Below are positions 44,477-57,537 of a DNA stretch of 64,000 nt, one piece after another. The stretch is taken from the NCBI GenBank assembly GCA_015680685.1, contig MNCI01008022.1, positions 402,262 through 466,261 on the forward strand. The letters run 5' to 3'. A program made the position numbers and the translations under genes. Below the pieces are notes generated by a model. The model was given only the letters and a program-made list of their open reading frames with translations. It did no database searches and had not been told where the DNA came from. Source of the stretch: Gnetum montanum. Lineage: Eukaryota > Streptophyta > Gnetopsida > Gnetales > Gnetaceae. Every line of letters starts with the position of its first letter. Position 1 is the stretch's first letter.

Positions 44477-47400
44477 ATGGCAGGGGTGGATTATCTGGCA
44501 GATGAGAGGAAGAAGGCCCAATTCGATGTGGATCCCATGAAAGTTTTGTGGGCCGGTTCTCTGCAAAATCTTCACACCTCCCAACGAATCGCCCAGCTTG
44601 TAGCCGGTGATCCTGTAAGCATTGCATCTCATCTTTGTTTTCTTAATTTTACCAATTTTTTCTGCTTAAGTCATGTTTCTGGGTCTGCGTCTTCTGATTT
44701 AGCCTGTTTATTCAGCTTAGTCCGGTTTTTCTTTACTTCCTGGTTGAGTTGAATAATTGTTGAAGATGTAAATCCAGGTTCTGTGTGTCTGTATGTCACA
44801 AGTTAAAATTTTTTTGGGTTTAAATATGGGTTGCAAACTTGCAATTTTAAAAGGTCTGTTCGGTATGATTAAAGATTTTGCGTTTGGCAAATCCCTGCAC
44901 AACTTTCCCCACAATAGGATATGTGGATAATACGATGCTTTTGTAGATCTGCATATTCGCTAACCTTGCCGATGTGCCCTTCTACAGATTTTAGTTGTTA
45001 GAGAATAGTGTTTCGTTTTCGTTTTTTTGGTCTTCAAAGGTATACTGTGGGTAAAGAATTTTCTTTTTCTTTTCTTTTCTTTTTTTTTTAATTCCTTTTT
45101 GCGGTTTTCGAATGTAGGATCTGTGGAGAATCAGGGAACCATGCTGTAGCAATGAATGTTTACTTTAAATAGAATAATAGACTCTTGTCCTGTTTATTTC
45201 TCTGTTGTATTTTTTTTTTCTCTTGGTAGTTACTGACGAAGCTTTGTTGACATGGTATTTCAGGTATTTCGTAAGGATGACAGGACAAGATTAGCCAGAA
45301 CGGAACTGTTTAATCGGACGCTTGAGAAGGCGCAGCATGCATGGAAACTTATTAAGCACCTTCGACTTTCAGGTGTTTATTACAATATTTACTGTATGTT
45401 TTCTTAAATTGATCCTGCATTCTATGTCCATAGAATACTAATTTTTACGTTTTGTAACTGATATTTTATTTTTCATCAACTGTTTTCTTTCCATGAGTAT
45501 AATATGACATTCTAATGCTAAAGCAATTATCAGTGATCGCATGCAAATGACCATAATTAAGAAGCAGCGGTAATTTTAGCTATAACACAAATTACTGTAC
45601 AAAGGTGATTGGATGCTGACTTGGACATATATATTCTCCTTTTGTATTGCTTTTGGTTCCGTAGTATGGTTGTATAATGTTTTTCTAGGATTTGTTGGTT
45701 TAAAAGCTTCACACATGATAGTTTGTCTAGCATATGATCTAGAAGCAAAGCAGTTTTAAGCACTCATAAGCTTTTCTGTGCATGAAATGTTTTTCTAAGG
45801 AACTTTTAGGTGAAAAATTCAAATGGCTTTGCCAGGCCAGCAGAAACATCTTGGTTAAAATTGTTAATTTTCTATCAAACTTTTTAGCTCGCTTGTTTAT
45901 TGAGTTTCTTATCAAATCATGAACGCACTAAAACATTAAGTAGGGATATTTAGAGTTTGAATCTGATTTCTCTGTGCCTCACTGCAAATGACTTTAAGAA
46001 AGCTAAGGTAGCAGTCAAAGCATGGAGTGAAGGTTTAAGGAATCAAATGTGATTTAGTCAAAGGGTTAAATGAAAAGCATGATAAGAGCAAGTTCCGGTC
46101 CCAGAAAAATGATTGTGGATCACAAAATTGTCCTAAAACATGAAGACTAAGATGACAGTGCAGACGCATAAAAGAAAAGAAAATATTCTAACGAGCTATG
46201 CCCACATCCAATGCAGCATGGATCCTGATGCTTTACTTTAATAGATATGTATCTTAGAATCCGGTTTCAACTTTGAAGAGATTGAACGATATGTTTGGCC
46301 TCTACAAAATTTAGAGAATTAGCAGGAAATTGGAGACTAAGATATTAATTAAAGTCCAGAATGGTAATCCTTTTCCATTGTGTTCTAGATATTTTGAGAA
46401 ACTTACTGTAAAACCTATGATGAAATGACAGTCAAATCTAGAATTTTGAAGTTGTCACCACAGATGTTATGGAGATTTGTTCAAGGCACAGGGCCAGTAG
46501 AGCATGAGAAAATGATGCACTGATGAATTCAACCGGGAAAAAAAAAGGAAAAGAGAAAGAAAACAAAGAAGAAGAAATTGAGATATGGAAGAGGAACAGA
46601 AGGGGCGAGTGTGGAAAATACTGGCAGTAATTTGGAGATACCCTCAAAAGGAGGGCAAAAATGTAGGTACCATAAAGAAGGAAGAGGAATACCCTATTAG
46701 AGAGCCATTGTTTATACCAAGGTCCAAATTTCAAGCTTAAGTTACAAAGTGCGCCTGGATGCAATGAAGAAAATATGATATCATTGAATGCTGTAAATAA
46801 TTGAATGTGGAAATGAAACTGAATCAATTATCCTCATAGATTGAAAATTCATATTGGATCATAGAACCAGACACCTTTTTGGAAAAACTGGATCAGAAAA
46901 AACCTGAGAAATCACACAAAAATCGGACTTAACTCGGTAAAAATTACAAAACAAAATTATATTGCAGTGTTTCAAATTTCTAAATTTATGGATTTTAGAT
47001 TTAAATTTGAGTGAAATTTCCTATGCAAGTTTCGATTAAAACTAATAATAAAACAGCATATCAAATCTAAATGTTAACATAAAAAATTAATATTGAACTG
47101 ATTTGGAATATGCTTTAATACTGATTATAATATCTGGCAAATGACCATAGATATGTATATTGGGTAGAGTAATTATTTCCCATTGGTTTTAAAGAAGACT
47201 TTGTATGGAACATTCGAGGAAAATGTTGTATTGATCTTCAATTTTGTTATTACAACACAATCTACATTTTCTTTCATCATGTGGGATTTATGGATCGTTG
47301 AAACTTGGATGGGGTTGAATGATTTTAATGAGTGTAATAGTTTTGGTGCTTTAGCAGTGTGAAATGAATCTGGGAAAAAGTGTATGCATGGATTAGTATT

Positions 47401-50400
47401 ATATAAATCTCATGGTGGTGAGTTTTGATTATGGAAAAATAAATAATTATATATAAAGAACCATATACGATCCATTATGTACACACCAAATAGATAAAGA
47501 AGCTTACATTTCAAGAAGATGGATTTTATACATAAAAGTCAGTCTATTTTGTTGGGATGAAAATGAGAGGGAAAGTTCTATGGTAGAGAACTTAATGAAA
47601 TGAGAATGTATACTGGTTAATAGATGTTTTTGTAAAAATGCATGTGAGGATGGAAATAACATATTTATGCATTGTCCTGCAATAGTTCTGTACCTGTGAT
47701 ATTTGAAACTTGGAAGAAACGAAATCATCGAATCTGAAATGAAAGATGATTCAATGTACCTATAATTGTGATTCGTAGTTGAACTCTATATCCCAAGTAA
47801 TCTCTACCTAAGATTTTTTATTAATAAAATCTTTTTTTTATCTTTTCAAGAAAGTTAGTTGATTTTATTTTATTTTTTATTTTTTGCTAAAAAATTTGTG
47901 GTTTATCCATATTGTCAATCTATAATATCATGTTATTATGCCTGAGTTCCTCGTCCAGAACAAACCTGACTGAAACATTCTAAATTGAAGTACAATATTG
48001 GGTGTTTTCATATTGCACATTGATTTTCATGAATGGATATTTCATGTAAATATTGAAGATCGGTGCTTGTCTCATGGCTTACAGAGGAGGAAGCATTAAA
48101 GCTGAGACGTTATATTGATGAACCAACATATGGTGATTTACATTGGGTGAGCATCTTGCCTTGTAGCAGTACATGTTTGTAGTAGGCTGTTCTTTGTATA
48201 AAAATGAGATTTTTTTCGAGGGTCTTTATATGTTATTAAAACCATTAGATGATGATACTGCTAAGTGTATCTAGATTGTTTTTTGCCTCTTCAAAAACCA
48301 TTTGATTTATTTTCTTCCAGGTTTGAAAGATCATGTGTACTGGCAAAGCACTCTAAATTTGATTAATGTGTTGAGTTCCACTAATCCAAGTCTAAGCTGC
48401 TGCAAGATATTGGAAATATTTTGGCAGAATAAAATGTTGATTTGTAGTTTTCCAAATTTTCTTCCAAATATAGGTAATTGCAGGGTAAAGCAAAAAGATA
48501 CGATTACCATCTTCACAATCATTCTTATAGAAGAAATATCTATTAACCATCATCCACTCTCATTCCAACAAATTATGTATGGTTAAAGACATCAACTTTT
48601 TAGATTAGACTCACTTTCGTCCGGTCAATAACTTTTCTTTATCCACTTGATCTGTGCATAAAGTATCATATGCCTCTGCCACTTTAAGAAATGTTTATTT
48701 TCTGTATCACCTATTCTTAGCACAAGAGCAAATGCCTGAAGCCCCCCACAACCTTGCCTTAAAATCCATAGGTAATTTTTTTCCCAAACAATAAATCATC
48801 TAAAATTCAAGTTGAAAACAATCTAGCATTTATAAGAATCAATTTAACGGTAAAATAAACCATAAACATAGAACATTATTTAATGCTAACAGAAGCCTAA
48901 AGATCTAAACAGAGCCAGAATAGAACGAAGGCAAATATGATGATTGGCATCTCTCAAATCACTATATACTTAAGGTGCAATACAAATGTAAAAATAACTA
49001 AACATATAATCATATTGATAGCTTTCTAATTCAGCAACAAGCAAATCAACTCAATCAATCCATTCCAGTAATTAAAATTATGCACAGCCAAACATAATCG
49101 GTCATATGGAGAGTCAAAATGTATGAAAACATAAAACATATTGTTCATGGAATATTAATAACAATAGCAACTGTGGTACATCTCCATGTCTATTAACAGT
49201 ATCATTAATAATGATACAGTATTTGTGGTACAGTAAAAGGAAAATCAGAAATTAGACAAGGCATAGGTCATTCAACCAATCAACAACTTATATCAAATCC
49301 TAAGCTTGGGATGAATTCGTCGAAATCCAACAACTGTCTCATGCATCACATTTCTAATTTGTTACTAACATTAGTCATCAGATAAGTCAACCATTTAAAC
49401 AATACGTGGTATGTAGACACATCTTAGAACCAATGTATGAAAGAACTGCTATAAATCATGAGCACATTAATAGCGCATGGCCATCAGCACTATTCAAATT
49501 CATTGCAATCATGAAATGATAGATAAATTCACAGATCAGTATCAAATTCTACAAATCAAAAGTATATAGTCATTAACATTACTCAAATTCATCACAATCA
49601 TGAAATCATACACAAATAGATAAATCCACACATCAGCACCAAACCAGACACCTCATCATAACAAAGCATATTCACAAACACTCCTATAAGCATCAAGACT
49701 AAAATCCAAGAAAAAGTCAATCATTACATCTTCCCATATCCAATTCTCACCATCTCAAGATTTCAGGTAGTATTTTTCATCCATGCTCATACTTTTTCAA
49801 GTCCTGCCCATATAGCAAAAACAACAATCAAATTTGGTCTTTTTAGAATTTTTTTTATGTAGTTCAGATCTTTAGTCTTCATTTCTTTAACATATATGAC
49901 ATTTTCATTTGTAATTCTCCAACTTCCTCTAAAGAGCCATCTTCAGATGATATGAATTTTTAAGTCCAAGGCCACTACTATCTTCCCATAGATGACAAAT
50001 CATATCCCAATTTAATTGATGATTTTTTTTTGCCTTGTGCCAAATCCAATCAAAGAAAATCACATTCTAATTTTTCAAATTTTAACACATGAATTAAATT
50101 TTGTTGAAGTTATCATTTATTAATTTTCAGGTTAATCATTTTCTTGTAAATTATCTTCTCTTGTTTTTGTGTTTCACGGGGACATCATGCTGTGAGCATG
50201 TTTGTTTCAGCTGATACAATTTCAACGGCATGACTTTTTCGTTGTGCTTTTAAGTTTGTTAAGACTGTTCAGTGTGCAGAGTTTTTATATAATGTTATAG
50301 TAAGTTTGTTTTCTCTACTGAAAAAAGAAGTAATTTGTCACTATATATAGCTGGAATTGTAGAAATTCCAAAAGGATCTATTCTTCCATCTTTATATCTG

Positions 50401-53400
50401 AATGGCTTTTCCATGTATTGATTGCAGGGAATGTTTATACCAGCCCTTAAAGGGCAGGCAAGTGATGAACAACAAAAAGAGTGGCTACCACGGGCATATA
50501 AGATGGAAATAATTGGTTGCTATGCACAAACAGAGCTGGGTCACGGTTCTAATGTTCAAGGGCTTGAAACCACGGCAACGTTTGATCCTGCTTCTGATGA
50601 ATTTGCTTTGAATAGCCCAACACTGACATCTACAAAGGTATGCAACAAGTATACTTGCACATTCTACATAAATGGATTTTAGAAAGTAGCTTTCCCTATA
50701 ACACCAACAGAGGTGGTCTCAAAAGGCTTTCGGAAACCCTCTACTAAACAATTGGTTTGTCATCCTGAAATGAAATGAAATCCAAGAAGTAAAACACATA
50801 ATTATCTAGATAATCATGATACTTATGTACAGAACCGAAGGTTGATTTCTAATCTAAAACACAACAGTTTCCTGCTTTGACGGAATCATCGTATTGTGTT
50901 AAGTATTCAGATTTTGAAACTTTTCCTTAGTCCTCACATGTACATGTATTATGAAAACAAGCAGCATCTCAAGCTTCTCGTTGCTTTATCCCAATATTTA
51001 TTATCACACTTCATTGTATCTCTTGAATTAAGATGCTATCCTTCTACAATATGTCCTGCTTTTGGACATTTGAAAAGCCTTTTTCTGCATTTATGTCCTA
51101 TTTTCTTGCTTCATCTTCGACAGTGGACATAACATTAACACTCATAGTATACATGATACTTAAGATTTTTGCAGGCCATAAGCTTCATCTTTATCCTCCA
51201 TATCAATCATTGTTAATTAATTTACATTTTCTTACTGTATTTGGGTTATTCTTTTGTCAGTTTGAAATCGTAATAATATATGCCAGTATCTTCTGTTTGA
51301 ACCAACATCTTTAGTGATAGATTCTGTTGGTTTTGTAACAGTAGCATAATTTATTCAAAATGCAATATTGACAGAAGATTTTAAAGTCTTTCTTAATATT
51401 GTTTTATTGCAGCGCAGCTTGTTGGTAAGGCTTGTAACTTTGCATCTAGAAGTTACAGGTTCATTCCCATCAAGTTTTACCAAGATATAAAGAAACTGGG
51501 TTAAAAAAATTGCTGAAACTGAAAGCTGTTTGACAGGCTGCGTATCACCATGAACATGATAAAACAATTTAGTTTCAATTTCAAATTTATTTAATATCAT
51601 TAAATTTCATTTAAATCAGAATTGTAATGTTTGCTCATTGAAAACTGGAGATATTAAAAGCGAAATGTGCTCTGAAGTTGAAAATAATTTTCATTCGATC
51701 TATCCAGTTAGATGGAAAATCCTGTTAATAATGATTTTAGATAATAGACTCTTGTAACCAAGAGGATAAGGGACTTTCCTAAGTTTCATTCTGACATTGC
51801 TAACATATACTTTGGTTGTCCTTTCCCTGTTTTACTTGTATCTTGTCAATAATGTTTAGCGTTTCTTTTTCGTTCTTCATATATGTTTCACTTATGATTT
51901 TTTATTGAATACTTCTTTCCATTCTGTTTGGGATATAAAAGTGGTGGCCAGGAGGTTTGGGCAAGGTATCAACCCACGCTATTGTATATGCTCGTCTCAT
52001 CAGTGATGGTCAGGATTATGGAGTGCATGGTAATATCAATTCCAAGCATGTTTACTTACAGTCCCTCTAAAATCTTGGCATACTAATAAATATGAAAAAA
52101 AAAAAAAAAATTGTGCAAGGCAGTGGAAATGGACTTTGTTGCCCTTTCAACCTTATGATGCCTAAGTTGTTTTGAATTTGGAATATATAGGTTTCATTGT
52201 ACAAATCCGAAGCCTTGAAGATCACCAGCCACTTCCTGGAGTGACAGTTGCTGATATTGGTACAAAATTTGGAAATGGAGGATATAATTGTATGGATAAT
52301 GGTATGCTAGGCTTCAATAATGTTCGAATACCACGAAAGCAAATGTTGATGAGGTATGTGAATCTAATTCTAAATTTTGTATGGTTAGATGCAATGGTTG
52401 TTTAAAGCTTAAAATAGTTCCCTATTTATAAGATGTTATGTCCTGAAAAAATTTTCAAACTTCTAGATTGTAATGATTCTTTGGAAAGAAGTGTACATTT
52501 CATCTCACTGTTTGACTTGATAATATTTCTGAAGGCATTCTCAAGTTACTAGAGAAGGAAAATATGTCCAATTTGATGTTCCCAGACAACTTGGATATGG
52601 TGCTATGGTTTTTGTAAGAAAGTCTATTGTCGTGGATGCCTCCGGTTACCTTTCAAGAGCTGTTTGTGTTGCCGTTAGATACAGTGCTGTCAGACGACAG
52701 TTTGGTTCACAAAATGGAGGTCCTGAAACGCAGGTATTTAAGAAAATGGTAGCCTTTCTCTGATACTGAGAAGTTAGCTGCTGATTTGCTTTCTTTGCCT
52801 TTAATGGTAACCTTTCGCACTGATGATGTACCATTCCCGTTCCTGGTACTATGTATTATTATGGGAGGCAAGAATTCTTACCTTTTTCTTCTGTTAAAAA
52901 AATGTGCAGGTTATTGATTACAAGACTCAGCAAAATAGGCTTTTTCCTTTGTTGGCTACTGCATATGCATATAGATTCTTGGGTGAATGGATGGAATGGC
53001 TGTATTCAGATGTCCAAACACGCTTGCATGCCAATGATTTTTCTACTTTGCCGGAAACACATGCATGTACAGCAGGGCTGAAATCAGTGACAACATCCGT
53101 GACTGCGGTATGTTCAGTGTACTTTTAGCTGCTGACATGAGAATCTTGATTATATGATAGTATTCTATAAGATTTTATTCACGAAGTAGATGTTTGAATT
53201 CTGAAATGGTTAACCAGCATCATAAGATTTTAAGAATGTTCTTTATTTTGTTAGATGTTTTAAACAGCTTGTTGAGTTTTATAATATGAAAAAGGCTTTA
53301 TTTATAATTTTTAAAGAGTCTTGTACTAGATTGAACCATGTCTGGTTCAGATGTTGGGTTGTGAAATTTGGTAAGTGCACTGTTTATTTGATTTTCAATT

Positions 53401-56400
53401 AGGCATTTTTATCTGCTTTGATATTAGTTTTGATGACTTAGTATTTTGTCATAAAATGAAATTTAAGTATCCTGCTAGTTATACAGATCAAAATATCTGA
53501 ATTATGCCTGAGAAACTGATGTACTTCTTTTCTTGCTTTTTATGTTGTCAAAATGTTAAATGGCACGAGCTTAAGCATTGTGGACTGGGAGCACTATGAT
53601 AGAGCAGTTCCTATATAACGTAGTAATTCTCCAGAGGAATTGCCCTTCCTGATTTACACGAGAATGGCTTTAATATATTTGTATATATTATGCTTGATAG
53701 GAGCGTCGGTATTTGTTATTTTCTTTGCAATGCTCAAATTTTTAACGTCCTACACATTTACAAGTTCCTCCTATCAAGGTTTTAAATATAAATGAAAACT
53801 GCATGCAAATTCTACATCAACTTTTTACTCCGTAGAGTTTGAAGATTGATGTGTTAGTTAAGGTAGATAAATTATAACACAACTAGCTGAATAGCCAGAA
53901 TTGAAAGAAATAAGTTGCTGTTCAAATTTGTAAATTTCAATGTTTATATAATAAAATTTCTTTCAGAGTTCTCACAATTATTGTTTGTTTATCTAGGATG
54001 GTATTGAAGAATGTCGTAAGCTCTGTGGTGGACATGGTTACTTGTGCAGTAGTGGACTTCCAGAATTGTTTGCTGTGTATGTTCCTGCCTGCACATATGA
54101 AGGAGATAACACTGTTCTGCTTTTACAGGTCCAACTCTTTTACATATATATCTATATTAAGTGGTTATAATAAATGCGGTGGCCTTGTGCGAGTAACTAA
54201 CGTTTTTGTAACTCAAATGTTTTTTCATTGTGATATGCTGACAATCCTGAGGTTGTGGAGACATCAACGCTTCAGTTAGGTTGATGATTTTCTCTAAATG
54301 ATCAGTGCTTTCTTAAACTATTTCTGGTTGGCAACAGGTAGCAAGATTTCTAATGAAGACTGTCGAACAATTGAGAAGCAGGAAACCAGTAGGAACTGCA
54401 GCTTATTTGGGAAAAAGGGAGCTGTTGAGAAACAACTGCAGGGTTTCCAAAGGTAAAAACTTTATCATACAGGGGGATTTTTATGCAAATTTTTAGACTT
54501 GGAAATTTATGAACTCTAGACATAAAATAATAATAGAAAAAAGAAATCTGGTCTATTCCATAATCCAGCGGCTTTTTATTTCAACTTAGTATTCAGTTAT
54601 TATTAATTCCTATTCTTATAATACTGAACATGTATGAACTGCAGCTGAGGACTGGTTGAATCATTCAGTGGTGTTGGAAGCATTTGAAGCAAGATCAGCA
54701 AGGCTTGCAGCAAGATGTGCAATTGAAATCAGTCAATCAGCTGATCCAGAAGCAGGTAGGTTCTAATTCAAGAATTCTTAAGAGTAAGTTAATCCGACTG
54801 CAGGGTTTTCCTTGCCTGCTATGGCCCAATCAGACATATCAGTGCTTTCTTGGCAGTCTTAAAGTCAAAACAATTAATGTTCTTGAAAGATGTTATTATA
54901 TATTTTCAAACATTAAATAAGACAAATGATAGCTGACCCAATTTTGTTGGGACTAGGCTAGGATGAAGATGATGAAGAAATAGGCCAATACGCCGCTATG
55001 TCAGCTGATGCACCGCAGTGTCCCATTAACCTTAAATGATGATGGGCATGGAAGATGGGAGATGTAATAGCTTATGCTTTGTCTGCTGATATTTATATTT
55101 TGCCAAAAATAGGAAACCAAAATATTTGATTGAGGAATTGATGCTAGGAATGATAGCAGGTGCAGTTAGGGAACATGGTGATATACACTCTTGGCCTATA
55201 TACATATTTTAATGATATCCAAGCTAGTTGTTATTTTAAACTTTAAACATTTTTACCAAATTTTCAGGAGATCACGAAAACTCCCCAGTGCATTCCTTTA
55301 TTTGAGACTAGCATGATCTTTCATGTGAGAATAAATCAAAAGAAACACTTAAGTCAACACAAAAAAAGAGTTTAGAAAGGATAGTTGGGAGTGAGAAGCT
55401 CAACAAACAGTCCGAGCTCAGGGATCTTAGAGATTTCCGAGACCTAAAACCATAAATAATGTCAAATAAAAGCATGTACAAAAGTCCCAAAGAGGTGTAG
55501 CTCATTGGTTTAAGACTTGTGATTTTTGTCCTATAACATGTAGGTTTGATTCCAGTGGGTTAATAAGCTTATAATCGTTATATAAAGATGTTGTTCTGTG
55601 AACTATCACTGAAATTTACGGTGTCCAGCTTCATTGATTTCTATAACCTGTCATTCTCACAACTACACTAGGTGGCACTTTTTATTGTCAGAAATGTCTT
55701 GGTTAAGGATGTACATACTCCACGTTCTAACAGTAACGGGGTTCTCTAAACATTCCTGTTTGAACTTATTCATGATGTGGGTGTGCAATTATTCTGTATC
55801 TTTGTATTACATATGTTCATATGTGCGTCAAGCCTATATGTTATTTTGAGAAATTACTTCTTGGAGTGATGGTAAGGTACTTGTTACTCAAGTCATATGA
55901 CCTGGGTTCAAGCTTGGGTGTAGCCACTTAAAAAGTGGTTAGGCTTTTGCTCATCCACCGCTCTTCCAGGACCCCAAATTGGTGGGATGAGCATTAAGCC
56001 AGTGGGTGATCATCCTTCTTCAAATACTATCCATGGCAGGTCTCTATCATTTTGAAATGACGTTGTATTGGCTCCTGTCATTATTGTCTTTTCCTCTATT
56101 TTAATAAATATATATTTTGAAGGTAAAATGAAATAGTGCTACTGGAGCCAGAATACATTATTTCAAATTTTTTAAATGAGTGAGCCAAACACAGGTATTG
56201 TGTTCTAGCAGACAGATGTAGGCACTTTTAGAATTTGGATCATGAATTGAATCACTCAAGATATATCAAGTAGTCACCATCATTAGTTATTATCTAAGTT
56301 AATGTACTTCAATTCTTGTTGTTTATTATCATGTTCATGGTGCCTTTCTCCAATCTAGATGGGCTAATCATTAAGGTTAGCAAAGGATTTGATGATGAGT

Positions 56401-57537
56401 TTCTATAGCCAGCTGTCTACCTAATGCCATAGCCTGAATGTGTTTGTTGACCATGCCCTCAAATTGGCATGTGTCTCAGGATGCCCCTTGGGCTTGAAGC
56501 TGCAACTCGCAAATCAAAAGTTCCATGTTCTAATCAAGTGACCTATGGCTTACTGAATTATTGTTTATCATTTGACTTATTTCTTTTGTTACTATTTTTC
56601 CTCTAGTTTAATCATAGTATGAATGTGCAAGACAAATGTGCTAACGTCAAAAGAAACCGGCGTTGTTGTGATTTGTTTACACTGATGTTTTGAAAAGGCT
56701 AATGTGTTTTGCTTGTTTACAGGTTTCAATGAACTATCCAGTGAGTTGGTAGAATCTGCAAGGGCCCACTGTGAATTGATAGTTGTTTCTAAGTAGGTAT
56801 TTTTATCTTGGCATGAGCATCTGCATGTAACTACATTTATAATGATTTTCGTCGAAATATATCCGGGAGATTAGTATATTATGCAAGTTATGATACAAAT
56901 GATTCGTTTGGCAACTTCAAAAAATAACGAGGAAGAACACTTTTCTACATTTTTATATTCATATACTGAAATCAAGGTCGGAAGGAAAACCATTTCATCT
57001 TTTTTTGAATTTTTGCTTCTCTAGGTTCATAGATAAATTGCAGCAGGACCTCCCAGGGAAGGGAGTGAAGGAGCAACTTGCAATCTTATGCAGTGTTTAT
57101 GCCCTTTCACTAATTCAGAAGCATAATGGAGATTTCATTTCAACTGGTTATATTACTTCTGAACAGTTGGATTTAGCACGGCAACAACTTCGTTCCCTTT
57201 ACTCCAAGGTTCTTTAAATAATTATCTGAAAAAAATTCATGCATGTTATACTTAAATATTTTTTACTTATAGAAAAATAATCCACTTAGAGTTTCCCTAT
57301 CCTTTCTGTTTCTAAAATTGGTGCCAGGTGCGGGAGAATGCTGTTGCTCTAGTTGATGCATTTAATTACACTGATCATTACTTGGGATCTACACTTGGAA
57401 GATATGATGGAAACGTCTACGAAAATCTTTACCTGGAAGCTTTGAAGGATCCGTTGAACAGATCAGATGTATGTGAAGGCTATGAGAGCTATATTCAGCC
57501 AATTTTGAAACAGAAAATTAGTAAAGCAAGATTGTGA
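44477..57537 (+). CDS. ACX1: Peroxisomal acyl-CoA oxidase 1-like, 14 coding exons
   Basis: Catalyses FAD-dependent oxidation of acyl-CoA to trans-2-enoyl-CoA with H2O2 release, the first step of peroxisomal beta-oxidation. Plant ACX1 handles long/medium chains and the jasmonate side chain. Exons: 44477-44614, 45264-45372, 48085-48146, 50428-50637, 51942-52029, 52191-52353, 52535-52733, 52910-53107, 53997-54128, 54338-54452, 54645-54755, 56723-56792, 57025-57208, 57328-57537. Introns are GT-AG and phases agree, giving 662 residues (Arabidopsis ACX1: 664). Start [18 protein letters not shown] fits the family. [12 protein letters not shown] (134-145) and WWPGG (174-178) contact FAD; RRQFG and [10 protein letters not shown] are conserved; catalytic Glu424 is in CTYEGDN; C-terminal ARL is a PTS1 signal. 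No stop or shift: apparently functional. ACX1 versus a close paralogue (e.g. ACX5) is not resolved. Confidence 0.95.
44615..45263 (+). other. Intron 1 of the acyl-CoA oxidase gene
   Basis: GTAAGC donor after GDP (residue 46) and a TTTCAG acceptor. T-rich; no insertion recognised. Confidence 0.85.
45373..48084 (+). other. Intron 2 of the acyl-CoA oxidase gene (2.7 kb)
   Basis: Phase 1 intron ending TTACAG. AT-rich. A 129-codon minus-strand frame at 46438-46827 is Phe/Ser/Leu-rich with no recognisable domain and is probably chance. Confidence 0.8.
48147..50427 (+). other. Intron 3 of the acyl-CoA oxidase gene (2.3 kb)
   Basis: GTGAGC donor, TTGCAG acceptor. AT-rich; a loose duplication is visible near 49480-49640 (CATTCAAATTCATTGCAATC and similar). 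No element identified. Confidence 0.8.
50638..51941 (+). other. Intron 4 of the acyl-CoA oxidase gene (1.3 kb)
   Basis: GTATGC donor after STK; the acceptor is the unusually pyrimidine-poor ATAAAAG. It contains a SINE-like piece at ~51410-51500 (separate entry). Confidence 0.8.
51410..51500 (+). repeat. tRNA-derived SINE-like sequence in intron 4
   Basis: A-box-like CAGCTTGTTGG (51415-51425) and B-box-like GGTTCATTCCC (51458-51468) are 32 bases apart, the layout of a tRNA-type internal pol III promoter. Ends were not defined. Confidence 0.4.
53108..53996 (+). other. Intron 8 of the acyl-CoA oxidase gene
   Basis: GTATGT donor, ATCTAG acceptor, 889 bases, AT-rich. Nothing else seen. Confidence 0.8.
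55490..55590 (+). repeat. tRNA-derived SINE-like sequence in intron 11
   Basis: TAGCTCATTGG (55498-55508) fits the A-box consensus and GGTTTGATTCC (55543-55553) fits the B-box with one C-to-T change. Spacing 34 bases. The intervening sequence does not fold like a complete tRNA, so a SINE head is more likely than a tRNA gene. Confidence 0.5.
55857..56065 (+). repeat. Second SINE-like sequence in intron 11
   Basis: B-box-like GGTTCAAGCTT (55905-55915) lies about 35 bases after a weak A-box (GGAGTGATGGTAAGG). A GC-richer body with GGATGAGCATTAAGCC follows. It is different in sequence from the piece at 55490. Confidence 0.4.

Larger units (their letters stand above)
54756..56722 (+). other. Intron 11 of the acyl-CoA oxidase gene (2.0 kb)
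   Basis: GTAGGT donor, TTACAG acceptor. It carries two tRNA-derived SINE-like pieces (separate entries at 55490 and 55857). Confidence 0.8.

Noticed and set aside
46438-46827. A 129-codon minus-strand frame in intron 2
   Set aside because: Phe/Ser/Leu-rich, no domain, inside an intron of an active gene; likely chance.
55490-55590. A tRNA gene
   Set aside because: A- and B-boxes are present, but the sequence does not form a convincing cloverleaf and no acceptor stem closes; a SINE head is more likely.
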